NCBI GenBank assembly: GCA_017938205.1
Contig: JAGBCA010000050.1
Coordinates: 53,881 to 117,880, forward strand
Source of the DNA: Clostridia bacterium
GTDB lineage: Bacteria; Bacillota; Clostridia; Oscillospirales; CAG-272
Length of the DNA stretch: 64,000 nucleotides
Direction: 5' to 3'
Under the pieces are notes generated by a model. That model saw only the letters and a program-made list of their open reading frames with translations, made no database searches and was not told the origin of the DNA. Positions 18,406-25,410 of the stretch are shown in pieces (position 1 is the stretch's first letter; each line of letters begins with the position of its first letter). Both the position numbers and the translations under genes were made by a program.

Positions 18406-20157
18406 TCACTGCGCCTCCTTCTTTTCCATTTGAGAATAATAAATTTCACCGTATTCGGCATTGCCCGCAAGAAGCTCCTCGTGCGTTCCGATGCCGGTAA
18501 TTGCACCGTCGTTCATAACGATGATCTCATCTGCATCCTTGACAGAGCTTATGCGCTGAGCAATGATGATCTTCGTGCATTCGGGCAGATCGTTTGCAAG
18601 CGCATTTCGGATCTGTGCCTCGGTAGCGGTATCCACGGCGCTCGTAGAGTCGTCGAGAATCAGGATCTTTGGCTTCTTGATCAAGGCTCTTGCAATGCAA
18701 AGGCGTTGCTTCTGTCCACCGGAGAGATTCATGCCACCTTTATCGAGCATAGTATCATAACCTTCCTTGAAGGAAGTAACAAACTTATCCGCGGCGGAAT
18801 GCGCAGAGGCAATTTTGAGCTCATCATCCGTGGCCTCTTCATCTCCCCAACGAAGGTTTTCCGCTATTGTTCCCGAGAAAAGAAGGTTCTTTTGCAGAAC
18901 GATACCGATGCCCTCACGCAGGCTATGGAGTGCATAATCCTTGACGTTTACGCCGTCGATCAAGACCTCTCCGCTATCCACGTCATAGAGTCTCGGGATC
19001 ATGGAGATCAGTGTGGTTTTTCCGCATCCGGTGGATCCGATGATGCCTACGGTTGCCCCTGCATTGATCGTCAGATTGATATTTTCAAGAACGGCCTCCT
19101 CACTGTTTTTGTAGTAGCGGTAAGAGACATTTCTGAATTCGATCTTTCCTGCCTCAATTTTTCTATCGGAATCTACGTTTTCGACATCACAAATATCGAT
19201 TTTTTCGTCCAACACCTCGCAGATACGCTTGCCGGATGCCATGGCACGAGAGGTGTTCATCAGAAGGAAGGTAACCATCATAAGAGAAGAAAGGATCTGC
19301 GTGGCATAGGTGATAAATGCACTGAGATCACCGACCTGCATTCCGCCAACGAGTGTGTGCTCCGAAAGAACGATGCCGTGGCCAAACCAAATAATGGCAA
19401 TGACCGCCGCGTACATGAAAAGATTCATTACAGGGCCCATATAGATCATGATCTTTACTGCACGCATACCTGCATTTTTAAGCTCTGCATTGTCCGTGCT
19501 GAATTTATCCTTCTCAAAATCCTCACGAACGAAGGACTTCACCACTCTGACGTTGGTTACGTTTTCGCGTACGGTGGAATTGAGCTTATCGATCTTCTTC
19601 TGCATGATTGTAAAGCGCGGAAAGCTGACTTTGATAAGAATAGCAATGACGATCAGCATCAAGGGAATTGTGACCGCCAAAACCACAGAGAGGGAGGGCT
19701 TCAGAGAGATCGCCATGATCACGCCGCCGATCAGCATGCCGGGAGAGCGAAGCGCCATACGTAAAAGCATATTCACAAAGTTTTGCAGCTGCGTTACGTC
19801 ATTCGTCATACGAGTTACGAGAGATCCCGTAGAAAAGCGATCAATGTTTGCAAAGGAAAACTTCTGGATCTTTGCATATACGTCACTTCTCAAATCTGCC
19901 GCAAAATTCACGGATGCCTTCGATCCAAAATAAGCACCGGCGACACCGCCCGCCATCATACAAAGCACAATGCCTGTAAGAATTGCGCTGATTCCTATAC
20001 TCTTCCCAATTGTAAGCGTTCCCGCCTCTCCGCTATTGATGATCGCAGCAAGAAGGATCGGCATAAACATTTCACCGATCACCTCAATGATCATACCGAG
20101 TGGACCGAGAATAAAGGATCTCATATACGGCGTTACGTATTTAAGCCATCGTTTCAT
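18406..20157 (-). CDS. ABC exporter half-transporter, degenerate-site subunit
   Basis: The 583-residue protein has six membrane helices in the first 320 residues and a nucleotide-binding domain with Walker A GSTGCGKTT, signature LSGGQKQ and Walker B ILILDDSTSAVD. The residue after the Walker B Asp is Asp, not the usual catalytic Glu. The H-loop reads IAQRISS, with Gln in place of His. Both changes mark the non-hydrolysing half of heterodimeric exporters. This fits pairing with the downstream gene, which has the intact Glu and His. It begins one base after the MarR gene stop and ends one base before its partner, so the three are one operon. Confidence 0.93.
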   Translation of the reverse strand: MKRWLKYVTPYMRSFILGPLGMIIEVIGEMFMPILLAAIINSGEAGTLTIGKSIGISAILTGIVLCMMAGGVAGAYFGSKASVNFAADLRSDVYAKIQKFSFANIDRFSTGSLVTRMTNDVTQLQNFVNMLLRMALRSPGMLIGGVIMAISLKPSLSVVLAVTIPLMLIVIAILIKVSFPRFTIMQKKIDKLNSTVRENVTNVRVVKSFVREDFEKDKFSTDNAELKNAGMRAVKIMIYMGPVMNLFMYAAVIAIIWFGHGIVLSEHTLVGGMQVGDLSAFITYATQILSSLMMVTFLLMNTSRAMASGKRICEVLDEKIDICDVENVDSDRKIEAGKIEFRNVSYRYYKNSEEAVLENINLTINAGATVGIIGSTGCGKTTLISMIPRLYDVDSGEVLIDGVNVKDYALHSLREGIGIVLQKNLLFSGTIAENLRWGDEEATDDELKIASAHSAADKFVTSFKEGYDTMLDKGGMNLSGGQKQRLCIARALIKKPKILILDDSTSAVDTATEAQIRNALANDLPECTKIIIAQRISSVKDADEIIVMNDGAITGIGTHEELLAGNAEYGEIYYSQMEKKEAQ

Positions 20158-20158
20158 T

Positions 20159-20647
20159 TTAATTCTTCCCTTCGGTTATTTCTTTTTTGCATCGGGGCAG
20201 ATCCCCGATCTGTCGCCGCATATTTTCCTGCAGCTTCTCAAGACAGGCAATATAAGAGGAAAGCTCCTCCTCCGAAAATCCGTCAAACATAGACATATCC
20301 GCCTCGGAAAACAGACGGCGCGTAAGCTTGACAAGCTCTCTGCCCTTTTCCGTGATCTGCAGCTCATTATATCGGTTGTCCTGACCGAGCGTTCGCTCAA
20401 TGTATCCATCCCGCTCAATCTTTTTCAGCGCTCCCGTAACAGCCGCAGGTGTAATATCCAAATGCTCTGCAAGCTCCTTTTGCGACGGAAGTCGCCCATG
20501 CCTTGCAAGATGCATGAGGATCCTATGCTGTGTACGGTGAACACCGATCTCGCGCACGCGACTATCGATCATCGCTCTGTGCATATGATCCGTGCGGATC
20601 ATCATATCCACGGCACGTGAGCGTTGCTCACTTCCGGCCTTCATCAT
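20159..20647 (-). CDS. MarR-family transcriptional regulator
   Basis: The 162-residue winged-helix protein has an HTH near residues 55-80 (LPSQKELAEHLDITPAAVTGALKKIE). The wing follows (DGYIERTLGQDNRYNELQITEKGREL). The start at 20647 is chosen because AAGGAG lies 7 bases upstream. It is the first gene of an operon with the two ABC half-transporters, one base apart, which is the classic layout of a ligand-relieved repressor controlling its exporter. A dyad TTAATGATTAA lies just downstream of the -10 box, consistent with autorepression. Confidence 0.92.
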   Translation of the reverse strand: MMKAGSEQRSRAVDMMIRTDHMHRAMIDSRVREIGVHRTQHRILMHLARHGRLPSQKELAEHLDITPAAVTGALKKIERDGYIERTLGQDNRYNELQITEKGRELVKLTRRLFSEADMSMFDGFSEEELSSYIACLEKLQENMRRQIGDLPRCKKEITEGKN

Positions 20648-20672
20648 AAGTATCTCCTTTTTTAAATTTAGC

Positions 20673-20723
20673 ACTTAATGATTAACCACTTAACTATTAT
20701 ACTCAAAACAATAAAAATGTCAA
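20673..20723 (-). promoter_or_regulatory. Promoter and candidate MarR operator of the ABC exporter operon
   Basis: On the minus strand TTGACA (20723-20718) and TATAAT (20701-20696) have 16-base spacing. The palindrome TTAATGATTAA (20675-20685) and two direct ACTTAA copies (20673-20678, 20688-20693) lie immediately downstream, where a bound repressor would block transcription. Confidence 0.7.
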
Positions 20724-20791
20724 TACCCTTTTATATTTTTACAGAATATACATAATATATTTTTAATATTCGCAGCACTACAAAAATGGAC

Positions 20792-20820
20792 TTGAAATGC
20801 ATAAAAATTGATGCTATAAT
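20792..20820 (+). promoter_or_regulatory. Sigma-A promoter of the Nudix gene
   Basis: TTGAAA (20792-20797) and a perfect TATAAT (20815-20820) have 17-base spacing. Transcription should start about 27 bases before the ATG. Confidence 0.78.
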
Positions 20821-20854
20821 ATAGGCATACAACTATTGAGGAGATCGGCCGATT

Positions 20855-21325
20855 ATGTTCAATACCACTCTTTGCTATATCGAGAAGGATGATAAATATC
20901 TTATGCTTCACCGTGTGAAAAAGAAAAACGATATGAATCACGACAAGTGGATCGGTATCGGCGGCAAGCTTGAGGACGAGGAGTCTCCTTTTGACGGTGC
21001 ACGCCGCGAGATCCTTGAGGAAACAGGGCTTACCGTGAACGAACTCTCCTATCGCGGGATCATCACCTTTGTTTCGGACGAATTCGGTACGGAATATATG
21101 CATCTCTTCCATACAACCGAGTTTCAAGGAAAGCTCCGAGAGGACTGTGACGAGGGAAATCTTGAGTGGATAGAAAAACAAAGGCTTCTTTCCCTTCCCA
21201 TCTGGGAAGGCGATAAGATCTTTCTTTCTCTGCTTGACCAAAACGTCCCCTTCTTTTCTCTGAAGCTATGTTATAAGGGTGACACGCTCGTTTCACATAC
21301 GTTGGAGTATGCAAAAAATGTTTGA
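20855..21325 (+). CDS. Nudix hydrolase (MutT/8-oxo-dGTPase-like)
   Basis: The 156-residue protein carries a complete Nudix box at about residues 37-59 (GGKLEDEESPFDGARREI then LEETGL), with the REx2EE metal-binding core. The N-terminus (NTTLCYIEKDDKYLMLHRVKKK) and the context DKWIGIGGKLE match the 8-oxo-dGTP diphosphatase subgroup of Firmicutes, which sanitises oxidised nucleotides. Substrate is inferred from similarity only. The stop overlaps the start of the YgjP-like gene by 8 bases. GAGGAG lies about 10 bases before the ATG. Confidence 0.9.
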   Translation: MFNTTLCYIEKDDKYLMLHRVKKKNDMNHDKWIGIGGKLEDEESPFDGARREILEETGLTVNELSYRGIITFVSDEFGTEYMHLFHTTEFQGKLREDCDEGNLEWIEKQRLLSLPIWEGDKIFLSLLDQNVPFFSLKLCYKGDTLVSHTLEYAKNV

Positions 21326-21845
21326 ATACAAAGTGATCTATTCGGATCGGCGCACGATCACACTCACCTTTGATAAGGACGGCGAACTGCTTTTGCGCGC
21401 ACCGATCGGAACGAAAAAGAAACGATTGGATGCGATCGTGCTCGAGCATGCATCATGGATTGAAAAACACCGTGAGCGCACTATAATGAGAGCAGAGACC
21501 GAAGCGGCACTCACGAGCGAGCGTGTTGCCGCGCTAAAAAGCGAGGCAAGAACGCGTCTGCTTCCTCTAACAAAGCATTATGCCGCATTGCTCGGCGTTT
21601 CCTACGGCAGGATAACGATTACAAGCGCCAAAACGCGCTTCGGCTCTTGCTCCTCTAAAGGAAACATCGCGTATTCCTACCGTTTGATGCTCTACCCGCC
21701 CGAGGCGCAGGAATACGTTGTGGTGCACGAGCTTTGCCACCGTTTTTATATGAATCATTCTGCAGCCTTCTACAAAAAGATCGAAAGCGTGCTTCCTGAT
21801 TACAAAATGCGACGGGCATTGCTGAAAAGGATTCCCAAAGAATAA
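21318..21845 (+). CDS. YgjP/DUF45-family zinc metallopeptidase-like protein
   Basis: The product has 175 residues from the ATG at 21318, which overlaps the Nudix stop by 8 bases and has GGAG 10 bases upstream. The hallmark is VVHELCHRFYMNHSAAFY: an HExxH zinc site plus the third His, with TRFGSCSSKGNIAYSYRLMLYP before it. This matches the M48-related YgjP-like family, whose members are often beside housekeeping genes and whose substrate is unknown. An N-terminal beta-rich segment binds the core. Coupling to the Nudix gene is translational. The fold assignment is firm; function is not known. Confidence 0.88.
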   Translation: MFEYKVIYSDRRTITLTFDKDGELLLRAPIGTKKKRLDAIVLEHASWIEKHRERTIMRAETEAALTSERVAALKSEARTRLLPLTKHYAALLGVSYGRITITSAKTRFGSCSSKGNIAYSYRLMLYPPEAQEYVVVHELCHRFYMNHSAAFYKKIESVLPDYKMRRALLKRIPKE

Positions 21846-21853
21846 ATACAAAA

Positions 21854-21887
21854 AGCATCCCTTGACCGTTTTTCGTCAAGGGATGCT
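21854..21887. terminator. Terminator between convergent YgjP-like and PPi-PFK genes
   Basis: A 13-bp perfect stem (21854-21866 with 21875-21887) has an 8-base loop. The minus strand has the better T run, so it serves mainly the phosphofructokinase gene. Confidence 0.8.
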
Positions 21888-21900
21888 GATTTATTAAATC

Positions 21901-23121
21901 TTAATCAAAGTAAAAATGCAGGGGCATACCGTTTTTATAAATGATAGGCAATTCGCCGATAATCAAGGGAGCGAGATAATCGATGCACGCCTGCGTTACA
22001 CCGTTGTGCTCCTCATTGATATATTCAAGCGGAACGCTTCTTACGGCATTCGCGATAGAGGCAACGTCAAGCGCCTCGAAATAGGTCTCGTATTTTTCTC
22101 CCTCATAACGCTTAATGCATACCATCGTTCCCACTCTTCCGAGAAGTGCAAAATTGACAGCAGCCTCACCCGTTTGTACGGACTCCTGAATATCGGTCAA
22201 GGAGGCAAGATGTGCCGCGCACCTCTGCATCAGGCTAATCTCGATAGAGCGCACCTTACATCCGATGCGATCACGCACAAGTGCTTCCAGCACGCGGCCG
22301 GCACCCGTAAGCTGAACGTGTCCGAAATTGTCCTTAGCGCCGCTTGCGCTGATATAATTACCATCCTTATCACGAATACCCTCGGAAACCGCAATGGTGA
22401 CATTGGGGTGGCGCGCAAGTGCTTTTTTTACATCCTCAATAAATGCATCAACCGAGAAGGGCACCTCGGGAAGATAGATATAATCCACGCCCTTACCGTG
22501 AAGCGAAGGAAGTGCCGCCGCCGTGGTCAACCAGCCTGCATCACGCCCCATGATCTCTACGATGGTGACCGCAGGAATCTGATATACCGCCGTATCGCAA
22601 AGGATCTCAGAGATCGTTGTGGCGATATATTTCGCGGCAGAACCGAAGCCCGGCGTATGATCCGTTGCGGCAAGATCGTTATCAATGGTTTTCGGAACAC
22701 CAACGGCGCGAAGCTCGTGACCGATCATTTTGGCATACTGCGTCAGCTTTGCGACCGTATCCATCGAATCATTACCGCCGATGTAGAAGAAATAGCGAAT
22801 ATTGTATTTTTCAAAAAGCGAGAAGATCTTCTCGTAGGTCTCATTTCCAAGCTCAGGCGCAGGAAGCTTTTTACGGCAAGAGCCGAGTGCGGCTGCGGGT
22901 GTTGCCTCCAAAAGCGAAAGATCCGAAAGCGAAGCAAAGGTGGCATCCAGATCCACCAACCGCTCCTGCATAAATCCTTCGATTCCGTTGCGCATACCGT
23001 ATATTTTTTCAACCGCGCCATCGGCAATGGCCTTCTTTGCGCCGCGGATAACTCCGCTGAGCGTTGCGTTTATAGCGGCGGTAGGTCCGCCGGACTGACC
23101 GACAATTACATTTCCCTTCAT
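21901..23121 (-). CDS. pfp: Pyrophosphate-dependent 6-phosphofructokinase
   Basis: The 406-residue protein transfers phosphate between pyrophosphate and fructose 6-phosphate, the reversible committed step of glycolysis in many anaerobes. It has VGQSGGPTAAINATL at the N-terminus, GGNDSMDT near residue 105, GVPKTIDNDL near 130 and MGRDAGWLT near 180. The Asp in GGNDS at the position that is Gly in ATP-dependent enzymes (GGDGS), and Lys in PKTIDND, indicate PPi use. The start at 23121 is preferred to an in-frame ATG 33 bases upstream because AAGGAG lies 7 bases before it. It is transcribed from its own promoter at 23150-23178. Confidence 0.9.
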   Translation of the reverse strand: MKGNVIVGQSGGPTAAINATLSGVIRGAKKAIADGAVEKIYGMRNGIEGFMQERLVDLDATFASLSDLSLLEATPAAALGSCRKKLPAPELGNETYEKIFSLFEKYNIRYFFYIGGNDSMDTVAKLTQYAKMIGHELRAVGVPKTIDNDLAATDHTPGFGSAAKYIATTISEILCDTAVYQIPAVTIVEIMGRDAGWLTTAAALPSLHGKGVDYIYLPEVPFSVDAFIEDVKKALARHPNVTIAVSEGIRDKDGNYISASGAKDNFGHVQLTGAGRVLEALVRDRIGCKVRSIEISLMQRCAAHLASLTDIQESVQTGEAAVNFALLGRVGTMVCIKRYEGEKYETYFEALDVASIANAVRSVPLEYINEEHNGVTQACIDYLAPLIIGELPIIYKNGMPLHFYFD

Positions 23122-23149
23122 GCTTTTGCTCCTTGTTTTTGATGTCTTT

Positions 23150-23178
23150 ATCATATCACACTATAATTAAAAAGTCAA
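23150..23178 (-). promoter_or_regulatory. Promoter of the PPi-PFK gene
   Basis: Read on the minus strand, TTGACT (23178-23173) and TATGAT (23155-23150) have 17-base spacing. Confidence 0.65.
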
Positions 23179-23246
23179 TGGTATTATAGCAAATGTCGTG
23201 TTTTTTTGCATATGCACGAAATGCAAAATGCGCCGTATTTGCTTTT

Positions 23247-23693
23247 TTACTGTTTTAGCCTTGAAAAATCAAGATGCGAGAGTGCGGCTTTAAGATAGGA
23301 GATGTAATCAAAGCCATAGTCAAGAAAATACGCGTGCTCCCACAGATCCAATGCAAGCGCTGCACGTGCGAGATTTTTTTCTTCTGTTCCAAAGCCGACA
23401 AAGGGATAACGCGCCATGGGATAGATATATAGGAAGCCAAAGCGTTGCCGCTTCACATATTCCAAGAGCTCAAAGCAAAAATCATTCTCTGATCGATAAC
23501 CTGCACGTACACGCTCACACGGCACACGCTCACGACGAAAAGAAGAAAAGTAAAGCTCATGTGAGCGAATTTGCACCTCTAAATCTTCCCTTTCCCGGTG
23601 TGTTATGCAAATTTCTTTTTTCATCCTGAGTGCACAAAGATGCTCTTTATGTATTCTCAGGCTCTCCTCCGAAACGAAGCACTCGATTCCCAT
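23247..23693 (-). CDS. Divergent Fe/Mn superoxide dismutase-like protein
   Basis: The 148-residue product is much shorter than the usual 190-210. All four metal-ligand positions appear to be represented: IHKEH (His15), SHELYF (His45, the NHxxYW region of true enzymes), and ALALDLWEHAYFLDY (Asp116 and His120, the DVWEHAYYLDY motif). The N-terminal first helix is shortened, and the central beta-sheet strand GFLYIYPMARYPFVGF replaces the usual GSGWTWL segment. It may be a minimal or repurposed dismutase-fold protein. The start at 23693 has GGAGGG upstream. It lies between the hslO operon and pfp. Enzyme activity is doubtful. Confidence 0.7.
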   Translation of the reverse strand: MGIECFVSEESLRIHKEHLCALRMKKEICITHREREDLEVQIRSHELYFSSFRRERVPCERVRAGYRSENDFCFELLEYVKRQRFGFLYIYPMARYPFVGFGTEEKNLARAALALDLWEHAYFLDYGFDYISYLKAALSHLDFSRLKQ

Positions 23694-23709
23694 ACTCTCG
23701 CCCTCCATA

Positions 23710-23750
23710 AAAAATGACCTTTATCACAGATTATGAGAAAGGGCATTTTT
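23710..23750 (-). terminator. Probable terminator of the terB_N-hslO operon
   Basis: A 13-bp stem with one mismatch (23710-23722 with 23738-23750) is followed by six T on the minus strand. It sits between hslO and the SOD-like gene and overlaps that gene's upstream region. Confidence 0.5.
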
Positions 23751-23753
23751 CGT

Positions 23754-24644
23754 TCATTTCAGAAGTTCTTTTTCCGAGAATGTGTATTCCGATCCGCAGA
23801 AGCGGCAAATTGCGGTCAGCTCTCTGGGCTTTCCCTCCGCCTCCTGCTCATCGAGCATTGTAAGGATCTCGGTTTTTGCGAGTGAGCGGATCTTTTTCTT
23901 CATACGATCCGAAGAGCAATCACAGCGATAAGAGACCTCGAGCGTATCAAAGGGATCAAAAGGAATGTCCTTTAAAGCAATATCGGCGATCTCCTGATTG
24001 GAGAGTCCCTTTTCAAAAAGCGCGGAAATATGTGAGAGTGCTTCTGCATTGCGCTCAAGGAGCGAAACGGTCTGCTCTTCGGGGAAAGGAAGCAATTGAA
24101 TCAATACGCCGCCGGCCGAAAGACAAGAGCCATCCTTGTCAACAGAGACTCCAAGCGAAAGCAACGTTGGCACCTGCTCACTCTTTGCAAAATAAGTAGC
24201 GATGTCCTCCGCGATCTCACCGCTGACGATCTCGACCGTTCCCGTTTGAGGTTCACCGCTCGCAAGATCGCGTACCATGAATACAGTGCCTGCGCCAATC
24301 GCGTTACCAACATCAGGCGCGCCGTTTTTTTTGCGCGGAAGATCGACAGAAGGGTTCTCGATATATGCCTTCACGCATCCGTAGTAATCCGCAACCGCAA
24401 GCAGCTGCCCGAGCGGGCCGCTCCCCTTGAATCCAACCGTTACGGAATCTCCGGCCTCGGGAAGCATGCTGCCGATCATTGAGGCGGCAGTAACAAGGCG
24501 ACCGAGCGCAGCCGTTGCTGTAGGAGCGGTTTTATGCGTTTTGATCATTTCATTGACCATATCACGCGAATTCAAAACGAGAACACGGGCACTGCCATCT
24601 CTCGTCATTCCGCGAAGCATCGTTGCATTTTGATTGTTTTGCAT
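23754..24644 (-). CDS. hslO: Hsp33 redox-regulated chaperone
   Basis: The 296-residue holdase is switched on by oxidative unfolding of its C-terminal zinc centre. The N-terminal domain shows LRGMTRDGSARVLVLNSRDMV and GPLGQLLAVADYYG. The C-terminal zinc ligands are present as CDC near residue 240 and CRFC near residue 278, matching the CxC...CxxC pattern. GAGGAAA lies 8 bases before the ATG. The gene starts 10 bases after the methyltransferase stop and is the last gene of the operon that begins with the TerB_N gene. Its presence adds an oxidative-stress flavour, along with the SOD-like gene that follows. Confidence 0.94.
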   Translation of the reverse strand: MQNNQNATMLRGMTRDGSARVLVLNSRDMVNEMIKTHKTAPTATAALGRLVTAASMIGSMLPEAGDSVTVGFKGSGPLGQLLAVADYYGCVKAYIENPSVDLPRKKNGAPDVGNAIGAGTVFMVRDLASGEPQTGTVEIVSGEIAEDIATYFAKSEQVPTLLSLGVSVDKDGSCLSAGGVLIQLLPFPEEQTVSLLERNAEALSHISALFEKGLSNQEIADIALKDIPFDPFDTLEVSYRCDCSSDRMKKKIRSLAKTEILTMLDEQEAEGKPRELTAICRFCGSEYTFSEKELLK

Positions 24645-24654
24645 AGCATTTTCC

Positions 24655-25410
24655 TCACTTTTTACATCTTGCGACTATATACAGACGGTCATCGGTATCA
24701 TCTGCCGCGTGAAAATCAAAATCATTATAAGCACCGATAAATTCAAACCCCGTTTCTTCAAGAATACGGCGAAGGGTTGCGAGAGGATACATTTTCTCGC
24801 TCTGCACCTCTTCGGAGCGCACGTATCTGCCGTCACGCTCCTTCGAAAACAAGGTGATAAAGAAGCGACAAAGGTGGCTTTTTTCGTTATACTCGTTTTC
24901 CCAGATACAAAAATCGTTCCCCTCCTCGAAAACGTAGGTCTCATCGGCGTAAACGGTTTCGAATTTATGCTTTCCGTTAACGTCAAAGATAAACAGACCA
25001 TCGGGATCAAGATAATTATGAACGAGAGAGAAAACAGAAGAAAGATCCTTTTCCTTCGTAAGATGATTGATCGTATCAAGACAAGAGACGATCGCCCCCA
25101 TCGTACCGTAAAGCTCAAAGCGGCGCATATCCTGACATAACCAAAGAATACGCTCCGAAAGTCCGGCCTCTGCTGCCGCCTCACGTGCACGCCCCAGCAT
25201 ATTGACGGAATAATCAATACCCGTCATATCATAGCCTTTTTTTGCGAGGGCAAGCGTCATTTTTCCCGTACCGCAACCGAGATCCATAACCAGATTTGGG
25301 CGTGATTTCATTTCCCTATCAAAGATCTGCTCTATAAAAGAAGCCCAGGCATCGTAATCGATTTCACTATTGATGCGATCGTAAAAATCGGCAAGCAAAT
25401 CGTATATCAT
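24655..25410 (-). CDS. Class I SAM-dependent methyltransferase
   Basis: The 251-residue protein has the Rossmann motif I VMDLGCGTGKMTLALAKKG (about residues 43-60), motif II MTGIDYSVNML and motif IV-like IVSCLDTINHL. The last ends in Asn-His rather than the NPPY or DPPY of DNA N6-methylases, so a small-molecule or protein substrate is more likely than DNA. Its ATG overlaps the helicase stop by 4 bases (ATGA), so it is translationally coupled to the helicase. That coupling makes a functional link possible but does not prove it. Substrate is unknown. Confidence 0.88.
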   Translation of the reverse strand: MIYDLLADFYDRINSEIDYDAWASFIEQIFDREMKSRPNLVMDLGCGTGKMTLALAKKGYDMTGIDYSVNMLGRAREAAAEAGLSERILWLCQDMRRFELYGTMGAIVSCLDTINHLTKEKDLSSVFSLVHNYLDPDGLFIFDVNGKHKFETVYADETYVFEEGNDFCIWENEYNEKSHLCRFFITLFSKERDGRYVRSEEVQSEKMYPLATLRRILEETGFEFIGAYNDFDFHAADDTDDRLYIVARCKK

